Assembly: GCA_950106755.1 (NCBI GenBank)
Contig: OX467086.1
Span: 21,842,001 to 21,906,000, forward strand
Source: Climacium dendroides
Lineage: Eukaryota; Streptophyta; Bryopsida; Hypnales; Climaciaceae
Direction of reading: 5' to 3'
DNA: 64,000 nucleotides
Made by a program: the position numbers and the translations under genes. Shown piece after piece: positions 9,541 to 21,600 of this stretch (position 1 is its first letter; every line of letters starts with the position of its first letter). The notes below the pieces were generated by a model. It was not told the origin of the DNA, did no database searches, and saw only the letters and a list, made by a program, of their open reading frames with translations.

Positions 9541-12500
9541 ATGGATTACCAGATGTTTCTGGTAAGGCCCCCGGGGACCAGCAATCGGGTTGCTCGGGGA
9601 GGAGGATTACGGCTGTTTCGAATCCTGGACCATGGAATCTCGGTGTTGCCTCTGGGAACTCCCAATGGCACTCCCACCGAGTACCGATTCGAGCATGTTG
9701 CCAAGGTCGTGGCTGCCGATGATGATCCCACAGAGTTGCGGATCGAGATTCTGGACACCAGCAAGTCCGGGTTCGGGTGTGAGAGCATTCGGTTCTGCTG
9801 TGAAGCTCGGGCTTCGCTTCTCACTGCGCTTCTGAATCGCGTGGATGACATGAATGGCATTGGTATGTTGTTTGCATACTGTTCCAATTCCATTACCTTC
9901 ATGTTATGGCACACCATAGTATGACAGTATTCTTGTTTCAAGGAATGAACATGTGGTAACTCGTTTTTGTGTTAAACGCATGCTTGCGACCTTGAAGCTA
10001 GGGCTTCTTAAATTGTGCCATAGGAGAGTAGGTCAGGGCTTGAATGGCATTGGAATGTGTCCCGATGTTCCAGTGCCAATTACAGTACTAATGTCACTCC
10101 GTGAGATTATTGTTTCAAGGAATGAACATGTGACGAGTCATTGAATCATGATTCTCCTTATGAATGGGAGATCCGCCAGGATTTGAGGAGCTAAATACTA
10201 CTATGTTGTGGTCTTTCTCTGGATTGCTTGAGTTCGCATTGTATTTGATTTATGCCAATTCTATCTTTCTGATGCTACCAGGGATTGACTACTCGGCGAA
10301 GAAACATAGCATCCAGCGGGGAGGGTTGGTCGACACCATATATCGAGTGCGGAGTGCTTCCATTGTGAAAATGGTCAATTTAGGTCATCGATCAGATTTT
10401 AAGGTATTGGACCGTGGATTGAGCTCTACATGCATACAGAGTCTCATGAGTATGAATCTCATAATGCCGCTGCAGAATATTGATGTATTTTTTTATTGTC
10501 AGAATGTATCACCACCGTTACCGTGATCAAGAAAAAGCGCCAGATTTTTTTTTTAATTTTTTTTTGACACAAGCGTGTTGAATAACACACTGCAAGGGGT
10601 TTCCGTCAGGTAGATAGGCTGATTTCAAAAAGCGCCAGATTTCATCACCAGATTTATCATGTCGTAGTTTTGTTAATATGTAATTATTCCAGTCAGTGTA
10701 TTGGGTTTTTACCATGCGCTGTTATTAATGAGATTGAGACTGGTGTTGCAGGTCAAGGCATCCAAAAAGGTAAACTTCCAAGACATAGTTAAGCTGGAAA
10801 TTCTTAGTGATGATGAGCAGATCGTGCTGGTCTCTCTCAGATCCCGAACCATGCGGCTAGCGGTCAAGGATTCCGTGGCTTTTGTTTGCGCCATTCAGAG
10901 GAACATGAAGGTACGCACTTAATTCTTACCTGAAAACAAGCTATGGCGCTACTTGGTAATCAAGCCATTTACGGACTTTCCTGTGTCACAATTCGTGTGA
11001 GTAAGTAGTACATTTGCGAGTGATGATATTTTCAATCCTGGGCCATATACTGAGTTCGACTCCTTTTATTTGATTAGGTCTATAAAGGAGGTAGTAATTG
11101 GGGTTTTCAGTCTTTGTTTCGCGTACCCCCTAAAACCAGAATATTCGTTAGAATGATGCGACTGTGGCTCTGAATGCAGGCAAATTTGAAGTCAGACATT
11201 GAGATCGAGAAAATAGAAACATCTGATATGGTGGACTATTTTGCCAAACACTACAAGAAAGTTGTAAGCGACTATCCCTAGCAGCTTGTAGAAAGGTTTA
11301 AAGCTTGATTAGGTTTCTGCATGAACCAGCTCAAAGTCTTTCATTCACCACGGCGAGTATTTGAACGGCGATGTATATTCCTGCACTAGATCACGATTTT
11401 CAGAATTGGTTTACCTAACAACTAATGGAATTTTGCTCAGAACATGGAGTGTTTGTGGAGAGACCCTTGCATTCAGTGGCATTGGGTTATCATACTTTCA
11501 CTTACAATTGCTTTGTGAATGCAGAGAGAATATTCTGTCCTTTATGAATTTCAAGCTGTGAAACAATCCAAATTACACAACTATGATGGGCCACGCACAT
11601 TGTCAATAACTAAGCATCTCCTTATCGAAAGTTCTTTCAATGACATTATCAACGTTCACAGGTGACTGACTACTACTGACATTTTCCAGTACGTGTCTCT
11701 TATCAACTACAATCAACCCCCAAGTGTCCAACCCCTTTCGAAGCAAGTAGTCAAATCTAGTAGATTTCAAAACATGTAGGGTATGGGTTATTCTTCATAA
11801 TTATACATTTTGTTACATTGCTTGAAGCTTCGTGAATGGTTATTTCACCTCCTGTAAATATGGAAGCAGACACTTTTGACCGTTCTGGCCATTTGGGGCT
11901 CTTAGGGGTTGTGTGGTTACAGTCGGGGAGTTCGCAAACTCCGCTGCTAAGATAGGGAGCATAAGTTGTTGGATTCCGTTCTATTGAGTCCACGGTTATT
12001 GAGAACATGTAGCCGTATTGACACTCTATTTCTGAATCCTGACGGTCCTTTTGTCTCGTGTTGGTTTATTAATCCTTGCACATTGGTGAATACTATAATT
12101 GTGCAGTCTAGAGGACTTACGTGGTCTCGTGGTTGACGAGAAAAATGATCAAGAGATTATCATCGAGTTCGCATCCTGGAGACATTGTCACTTTTTGCTT
12201 AGAGACCGTGATGACTTCATTGCCAGCGTGGCAGACGTTATGGGCATGGAAAAGGGCTCCACGTTCAGCGTTCGCTTGGAGTCATTTCATTCTCACACGT
12301 TTCCGGAGCAACAAAACGCTCTTTACCAGGTCTCAACCCAATCCCAACTCAACCTAATGTTTGTTATCAAATGCTATATACATTCAAGGGGAAGCTCTTA
12401 TTTTCTGCAACGCAAACTGAGAAGCCAAAGCTTGTCTACGAATTTGTTTATTGAACTGTGGTGCTTTCGTGAAGGACTTCGAGTTATACATGCTTGGATA

Positions 12501-12662
12501 TCGTTTGGCCATGGTGTATGCGCTTCACAACTGATGCTAGGGTTTCTGTTTCAGAGTGAATGTGAGACATTCTATTTGAATCGTTTTATAGCAGCTTATA
12601 ATTCTACCCGAGAAGCATGGGCCTTACACATGCAATTGAAGGAGTATGCTGCAAATATTCTG
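9541..12662 (+). other. GRV2-like: Exons 1-7: N-terminal PH-like region (residues 1-385)
   Basis: Exons: 9541-9862, 10282-10403, 10752-10910, 11180-11263, 11525-11661, 12107-12329, 12555-12662. The first ~110 residues align by pattern with the PH-like N-terminus of RME-8 (GISVLPLGTPNG, then a strand-rich stretch ending ASLLTALLNRVDD). A second strand-rich module spans exons 5-6 (LSITKHLLIE ... EIIIEFASW ... DFIASVADVMG), matching the place in GRV2 where a similar module follows the L-T-K-x-S-L-V-E-R signature. The W-R-G-x-Y-K-R basic motif near the start of canonical members, linked to phosphoinositide binding, is not present; the equivalent segment is RPPGTSNRVARGGGLRLFRI. Confidence 0.7.
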
Positions 12663-15600
12663 GTACGAATTGTCAACCTGAATTTAATTTTTGTTTTTTA
12701 TGTCGACGAAGTTGATGGTTTAGGTCTGACAAAATAAATTAGGTGTGTAATTCTGCCAAAATATATTTATGCTTGTCCGGACCTACAATGCCTAAGTTGC
12801 AGGTTCCTGAATGATGTGCTACATGAACCTTCTCATGTCATGTCTTTGGCTGTGGTATATATGTGAAGAGTCTCATGTGTAGTCTGGCAGGTGGGGGAAT
12901 CACAATGCACTGATCTGAAAGTTCTCCAAGCTGTCGGGGACACGCTGAAAGAATGCATCGGTAAGAGTCTCACAAAGCTTTCCTTTGATAAGCTGTTTAC
13001 CCTCATATAGTATACCTTCACTGCCTAGTAGTCTTTTCGGTCTTCTCATTTTACATGCCTCCCAAGAGGACGTCTGAGTGCATTATAGTGCCGAGTGATA
13101 ATACTCAAATTTTTTTATGAAGGAGCGTACTTGTCTTTATGAGGAGACTTTCGGTTGAAGACCTTGAGAGCTTGTACGCTTGTATCATCCTCTGGCTGCT
13201 TGAGCTATGATGGTTCTAGTCTTGTACTAGAATACATGTACCTAGTATTGTACTTCGATATTGCGCAAAGGGACACAGTGAAGATTGTATAGTGAAAAGT
13301 GACATGTTTAGTTTCAAGTTTCAGGAAAATCGAAGCCAGATATTGTACGAGCCACAACATGTTGTATGGTCCTTGTGAGACTTCTGGGATCTAAACCTTG
13401 CTTTGATGCCGTAAGAAACTTACCAGAGCTTGCCACGGTTCTGTTCCAGGTATTTCTTCGTCTCTTTTATCAATTTTGATCACATTCTCGTTGACAATGC
13501 TCAGACCGCTCCCGAAATCACCTTCGTTCAATCCCTAACTGCCCAAATGACCCAAACTGTCTGCTTCCAAATTCTATAGGAGTTGAGATTAATCATTTAT
13601 GAAGGTGCAAGGAAGGTAACAAAATGTAACAATAGAAAGAAGAGTCGTGTTCTACAGTTTGGTCGATAGAATTTTTTTTCGAAGTTACTATGAGCGACTG
13701 TTCGCTTTCGAAGTGGAGTCTCCTTTTTTAAGTTTGGGCGCTTTGGGTTTAAGAAGTCCAGTGTCTTAGAAAAGATGGGAGTCACGGCCACATTAGTCTA
13801 AATGATCCAAGGGACTACTGCGTAAGGTGCCTATTCGTGGTTTTCCATTACGAGCCTTCTTGCAGAGGCCCATGTTTCGTAATTATGCATTGAGCATGTC
13901 TGATCTCCATACACCTGGTTATTAAATATGCGTTTTTGTAAGGCGGTAGATTCTTTTTTAATCGTCTTTCTGGATATGGATCTACAGATTGACTATTCTT
14001 TTGAACAAAACTGATAATGCTGCCCAATCTCGTCATTTCAGTGTGTGCGTTCTCAAAATAGCATTATATCTTATCATGCGACGCTGGTCATTCGTTCAGC
14101 TATCAAGCTTGTTGTCCAACCTGGATCAGCTAATGTTGGCATCGCATCTAAGGTGAGTTTCTAAAGAACTCAATTCAATAGCTTGTGAGGACGAGGGCAA
14201 AAGCGAGGGCAATACAAGGGCCTAATTGTGGAAGTGTAAAGACCTTCTTCTTTTTTTCCTTCGTACTATTGTCGCAATCCTTTTGAGACACAAAATTTCA
14301 TTTGACTCATATGATGCACGAAGTCGTTGGAATCGTACCATTCCTCATGCGTTATCTGGTATTTGCAGCAAGAATTTGCCAACAGATTATTGGTGCTAAG
14401 TGCAGAAAATCTGCAGCAGTTGGTAGCATTGCTCCATACGCATGCTCTTTCAAAGCACAACTCTCTTCAGGTTCTCTTTCTCTTTTTGTTCTCCCTATCT
14501 TTCTGTAACTCACTCTTATCCTCCTGAGCTTTCATGCTGACCTGGGTTGTACAGTGTAAATCACTATGTGTATGGGGTGCATATGTATATAGGGGTGCAT
14601 ATGTATACTCCAACTGCCGTTTAGGGGTTCTTTGAATTTTCAGTATAGCCAAGGACCTCTGGCATTACTAGAAACTTGCATATTTAACTCTGACGGTTTA
14701 TTGAGCAGGTGACAAGTATTTTGGACATCTTAACATATGCCCTCAGTTCTACACCGACAGATAATGATGCGGGTCGTCTATGGCTGAGAGTGCGCCCCTC
14801 TCATTCACCATCTCAGTAGTCTTTGTTTCCAAGTTCTGCATTACTAGATCTGTTGATTTTGTAGGGTTCTGTTTGCAAGTTGCAATGGCAATTTCGATAG
14901 CATGTTCAGATCGCATGGAAATATGTACAGTACGATGGAAAATCTGTAGAATGGAAATACACACATTTCCCTCTTGTTTCTGGAGTATGTAATGTAGAAG
15001 AGAGCGGGGCATTTTGATGTCCTCAGAGATAGTGTACTTTGGTGAATGTTAAGACCTGATATTTGTTCATTCATGTTCCAGGCATACGAGGCGTCCATAA
15101 TGGCTACTGCAGACCTCCTGTGTGCATTTTTCAGGTTAACCAGCGATGTTGTTTTTACCAGGTAGCTACTTCCATCCTCCTTGTTTACTTGGGGCACATT
15201 TCTCTATCTCCTGATGTGCCTCCAAATCGCACTGCTCTCTTGTCACAGCTACGGAGACCCAAATGATTTGAATCACGTTCTAGTCTTTGATCATCCTGTG
15301 GATCACGTGAACAGACTCTCGATTCTTGTTCAAGCGCTGCTCACAACAATGTCACCAGTTGTTCGGGAGAATCTGCAAGTATGCCTACTCTGGCTCTTTT
15401 TCTCAATTTCAGTACCTCATCTGCAAGAAATGAGTCGTCTTTTTATCTCTGTTGTGCGAACTTTTCAGAGTCTGGGACTTCATTCTTGCAAGTTCTAACC
15501 CCTGGAGGACCAAGAGTTCATGGCTTTAAAATGACCAGTTTAATCATCGAATTCTGAAAATTATATTTCAGAGAAGGCCAAATTCATATCACCACAATCA

Positions 15601-18600
15601 GTGAAGAGTATTGCAGGTCTAGCTAAACAAAAAAGAAAAATGGATGAAAGAATGTTCCATTTGACCCTTCGAAACGCTGAAGAAAACATGATCCTTGGTC
15701 CTTCACGGATTAAGAAGCCAAATCATTTCGCATTCCTTTGCTCCTGTTGTGCGTCCGAAGTTGGAAATTTCCTGACTGTTTAACGTGGATTTCTTGTACA
15801 GACTGTATGTGTTCGCCGGTGCGTGCTTCTATTGCACCTAAGTACAGCTGTATTCTCAAAGAAATCGCATCTTAGGTTGTTGAGCTGTAGCCAGATCTTT
15901 CTCTTGATGGAAGGAAATCTTGAAGCGACGAAGCTGCTTATGGCTGTGTTACCCACGGTGTGCACTACTTACAATGCCTTGACACAGATTGGGCACGCAC
16001 TCCTGAAAGCAAGCCTGTGCATTTTCATGTCAATTCTAATGTTACAATAAATTGATAAACAGGAAACAAATTGGGTCCATCTTCTACTTTGTTGCTAATG
16101 GTCCTTATATCATTTGGTGTGTAGGGTGTGATGAACTTGTACGCCAATAAAGTGAGTGAGTTGGAAGGCCTGGTAAGCTGCATCGTTGCCCTCACCTTAG
16201 CTTTTTTTAGGACTGAAATATATTAACACCAGTCTTGCTGTTAGCTTGGGAGTTTGCTGACTTTTCGGTCTGATTGTGTAGAAGGGATCCGCAGGCAGTT
16301 TCACTGCGTGGATGGACACCATAGAGTTGCTTCATAATGGAACCGTGGAGACTCCACTTCTTGTATGGAATGCTGTCAAGCGTTCGGAGTTGAGGAAGGT
16401 ACAATTGTTTTCAGAGATTTACATTTTATGTACCTATTCCTGTGTGTGTTTGTTAGGTTGATTTCGCATATCTACACACAAAAATTTACGTGATCTTGTT
16501 GTCAGTGAAGTCATGAAGTTACCCGTTCGCTTGATGTTGTTACATGCTAGTGACTGTTGTTGCAACAATCAACTAGTCATACCCCGTAGATTACATCAGT
16601 TCTGTAAGTGCGGCCTAATTATGAATTAAAGAACTTTTCTTTGATATATGCAGTTCCTTCGAGATGAAATGGAGGGGTATATTGCGGTCTTGGAAACGAA
16701 TAAAGATGTTTGGTACAACGCGGCAGATGTTCAGCTTGTCTACTCCACTGCCAGTGAAGGTGGAGGTGAGTTTTCCTAGCGAACAATTTGCATAGTTCTA
16801 ATGTTCAGTTCGTGTCATTTGTATCTTCTCCCCTAAACCAGATTCCTTGTCTTGAAAATATTTTTCTGTAATGTGATTTTATGGAAACTAAGCCCTGCAT
16901 GATTCAATCGTGGGTAGCAAACATTCTGGCGTGCTTGTGTATTGGATTATGGTTGCTTTAAAATGACCAGTCTGGATTACTTTCTTTGACGTATAGAAAT
17001 GGGATTGGCGACCTACAGGAACTGTTGTTAGAGGGGTTCACTTGGAGCTTCTTGTTGACTACCAACCTCCTGCTCATGGCCTTCACAACTCATTCTGGAA
17101 GGTCAGTTTGATTCGACAATACATACATGTTTTCACCCACGAACATTTACTTTATATCATTCGTAACCGGTGTTTGGATAATTAGGCGACTACATTTGGT
17201 GTTCTGGATGTCATGGCATACCTTAGCGAAGAAGATGAGGCACAGAGGTTTTTGTAGCTCTGACATTGCCTCTATGGTTTGTGAAACAGCTTGGAGACCC
17301 AATGCCGTTATTCCAGTCAGTGTTCCAAGCCATGCTCCTGGGCTTCACCCCCTTGTTTGGCTACAATAATCTGCCTGAAATTGATCTACGCTTAGCCGTG
17401 CATGTGCTGACTTGGATCTACGATCGTTACACAGAAGAAGTCACTTTTAGCATGGAGACACTGAAAGTTATTGAGGTATTTTGCGATTTGTCCTCCTTTT
17501 GAGGTTCATAACATTCGCCTGAACACCCTTGAAGTTAATGAACAAAGCGATAAGAAAAGGAATCCAGATTCTTTTGGTGCATAGCTTGATCTCATGTTAT
17601 GTTTGCAAAGGCGGGTGTGGTTCAGATGAGTATTATTTATTTCCTTTTATACAGTCCTTGCCTCCTGGTCGGCACGTTTGCGTGTGGGATCAGTGATTGC
17701 ATTCCTGGAAATAGATTGCTTCAAAAGTGGGACAATTCTTCTATATTTTAGTGCTCCAGATTCATTTTGTACTACCTTGGAAAGGGTCCAAGCCATATAC
17801 TACTCTAGAATGTTATGAAACTTAGCGATCTCCTTTATTATTCTCTTGACATTTGCATAATCACTGGGGTTACAGCTGTCTCTTGTTTAGTGCTCGTTTG
17901 AGCTGTTGTCTACATTCTCCATGTGGAGAATAACAGTATACTCATGTACGGATGTGTGGCACAGACAGTAGTGGGGATGTTGCGGGAAGTTATCAACAGT
18001 GAGCATGAGGTTTTTGTATTCAAACTGGTCATTTTCCTATTGGCCACTCTGGAGAAAGGCAAACGAGAGAACGTGATACGATTTACGCATGCAGGTGGAA
18101 GTGCTGTTTTGGCATCTTTGATGGTGATATCTGCAGAGAAGGTTACTTCCTTTGCAAAACCTCTCTGTATAAAGATCGTTGCACTGATGCAGATATCTTT
18201 TTCTTTTTGCCATGATGAATTTTGATCTCCTCTGAGAGGGTCTGTTGAAATTTTTTCTTTAACGGGTGGTCCTCCGTGGTTTTTCCTTTTCAGAGTTGTA
18301 AGAATAAGATGGAATTTGAATGCAATGGCTCGACCAGCAAAGAAGCTTTAGCGCAGGGTGCATTTGAAATGGTCGATCACGTCGGTTCTGACGGAGTGTC
18401 AAGGCTGGTGAGGATTCCATCGGGAAGGGCTCGGGAAATGATGGGGAAGTCCGTGCAAGATGGCAGCCTGGAAGCCAAAGATGGGATCAGATGGCAGGAT
18501 AAACAAGTTCCTCCTAAAATACAGTTGGGCCTTGTCTTGGACCAGTTCGAAACTCTTTTGAGGTGCTTTCTTGTCAAAACTCTCATAGATTTGCATATTA

Positions 18601-21600
18601 CTGGAATTTGAAATCTGAAAATGTTGTATTAGTCGAGGTTTGCTAATCCGATTTAGGGGTTGAACATCAACTTGGTAACTCGGTTAATCAGACGATGATG
18701 CTTGACAGTGTATGTTGTCATTCAGAGGGAAATTCTGGAGAGCATGGTAGTGTAGATATCACTGTGCTTATCGAAGTCTGTTGATAGGATTCAAAATAGG
18801 TCCATCGAGTACAGCAAGAGGAGTTATTTGGCTGCTTTAATGATTTTCTTGTGACGCGTGACGCAGAATATCAGGTGACAGTAGCAACAAACAGCATTAT
18901 CCACCATCGGCTGCAGTGGTTAGCCTTTCCAAGGAAGAGACTCTTTATCATCTGGTGCAAATATTACTCCGACTCAAGTCACCCGAATTCGGCAGGTACA
19001 CAATTTTTCTCATTGTACGGTAGCTCTTGAGAAGTGATGACGCTGAGCGCCTAAGTTAGAGTATAATATAACTGTTAAGGACCTGATCCCGTCTCCTATT
19101 TTGACCCTATTACCACCAGAAACTCATCTATTCATACACTTGGTTGGATTCATTTGCAAATCGCGTAAGCATGATTGGGCTAAATGTATATGGCCACTGA
19201 TCTTTGGCAAATGGAAGTGGGGTTATCTACTATTATTTCTAATAGTCTGCAATCCCACACTGAAAATTGCGTGAGAACTCCATGCACTGATTTTCAAAAA
19301 GTGATCTGAACAAATCTTGCTGTTGTACCCGAAGTGTTCTCTCCAAAGCCTATATATCTCCCAATAATCACGCTCCTGCTTATGTAAAAATGCTTACAAT
19401 TGATGCAAATAGTATCCTCTACTCCCTACATTAACTTGCTAATTTGGTAAACGTACAATTTCTTGTCATCACTTTTAGTTTACTTTTTGAGCTTCCTTAG
19501 AAGCTCTATTTTCCAAGTCTAAAATCTCAATATCTGACTTCATGTGTCGTCTGAGTATTATCAACCTACTTACAGAACCTGGTTTTCAGGGTTTTGGATA
19601 TTCTCTTGATTGTTGTCAAGGCAAACAAGAGTGCCATGCGACGGCTTTTCTCACTGGGTGCTTTTGAGATCCTCCTGTGGAAAATCCTGTCCGGAGATCT
19701 CGTGGACTGGGAGAAAGACATGATTTGCAAATTCTTGCTGCAATGTCATTTAAAGCAGGTAAATCTGCTGCGATTCAACTTGTATGTAACCATGTGCGTG
19801 AATTTCAATTTTCGTGTTTCAAGTCTCTAAATATGGGTGATGACTTGCTTTGGAAGAGTACTTGTCTCGTTTTCCTTTGATGATTTCTAATATACGGAGA
19901 CCTTTTTTGTGGCAGGATCAAGGGACGATCCTCAAGAAAGATGAGAATGACCAAGACCAATTACTTTGTAAGGGCAGTGTACTCCGACTCTACTTACCTG
20001 ATGGACTCATTTTAAGGCTTATGTGTGAGGTATTCCGACAACCCTGTTAGTACGTACAGCAAATTGTTATTTCCATTGGACTCGTTTAGACTAGGACATT
20101 GGATTAGCCTGTTCCCTGATAGAAATTCAGCTTAACCTGAGTGCCCGAATGGCCAATAGTGGCCGCTTCCATATCTATAGGAGTTGAAATAAATCATTTA
20201 GGGAGCTTCATGGAAAGTAGCAAAATGTGCCAATTGAAGAGGAAACTGTACCTTCATTTTGAACGATAGAAATATGTTTTAAGAGTTACTCTTACCTTCC
20301 AAAGTGTACCTTCTAATTTTTAGCTTGGGCACTTGGGACTTAAGTTAGATGGTTAGCAGCTGAAATTCGTAACACTTCTTGAGTGCATCTTGGTAAGCAT
20401 GCTGAAGTTTGGCTTGTGTGCAGGATATGGATTCGTCCAGACTCTTTGCATCAATATTGAACACAGAACAAGATACACCTGATATCATCTGGAATAAGGA
20501 TATGCGGCAACGTTTGCTCGACCATGTTACCAGTGAATTGGAGCCATATGTTAAATCTCGTGCCAGCGATCCCATGGCACCTTTTGTGCACAAGCCCCGG
20601 CCTCATATTGACTATCCTGAGTTGGCCGGTAAGTACAGGGTTGATGTCTTTCACTGTTGTGAGTGGTTGCGATGTGTTGAAGGGCTTTGGGTATCCCACA
20701 ATCATCTGTAACTGCAACTTGGAAATTAATGACCTTGAATTCAGTCCACATTTCATCTATACGCTGTGACTAAGACGTTGCAAGAAGTGTAGGATATCTC
20801 TTATTAACGAGTTCAATCACACTTTCAAAGGCCATCATCGGCTTAGAACTTGGCAGAAATATGAACTTGGCAAAGCAAAGTCCAATCAGTATGCACCTAT
20901 TGACTCTGCAGTTTTCTGTTGTGTAGACATGGTATTCTCAGCTCCGTTCTATCTACAAAATCTTCTTGATAAGGATCGCTTCCCAGAATATCCCATCAGA
21001 GACCCTGACGGGTTCTTGAGCAGCCTCATGCTGGTAAGTTGAGGTTATGGTGTCAGGTATTCGTTTCATTTAGGGAAGAACAACCTGTGCATCATAACGA
21101 TCCATGGTGAGTGTGAATTTCAGGATCTGTACATTGCAACACAATTCCGAAAAGGTGCATTTATAAACTCAAAGAATAAATATGGACTTAAAAATCCATT
21201 TTCACCTCGCTTCATGAAGAGAGTATATGTAGAAAATGCCTTAGTCTTTTGCAGAATGACCCCGATTGTAACCATTGAGATGTTGTGGGGTACGAAGTTG
21301 ACCAAATATTTTCTTGTCGTGATGTAGAATCTTCGGAATTTGGTGAAAGGAGGGGATTCTATTCCTGAACTACAACGGACACAGCTCCTCATTCAAGCCC
21401 TGGTTTTGACCTCAATCCCTCGACTCGTTTCTTCTTTCTTATGAAAAATTATTGACCTAGCTTGATTTCATCTATTTATGCGCTTCTTGTCTTTGTTTTG
21501 CACTCTGGTTATATCAATAAAGTCTGGAGCTTTTCTCCGCCTGCAGGCATACGTCGTCGAGCGACACAAGCTCACGCTACCGAGCGACACAGAGCATCTC

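Noticed and set aside
12330..12737. Open frame continuing past exon 6
   Set aside because: A good GT donor lies at 12330 and exon 7 starts in phase after a strong acceptor at 12554; the region between reads as intron.
15533..16971. Identical 17-mer GCTTTAAAATGACCAGT in introns at 15533 and 16955
   Set aside because: Flanks are dissimilar and the match is short; too little to define a repeat or regulatory site.
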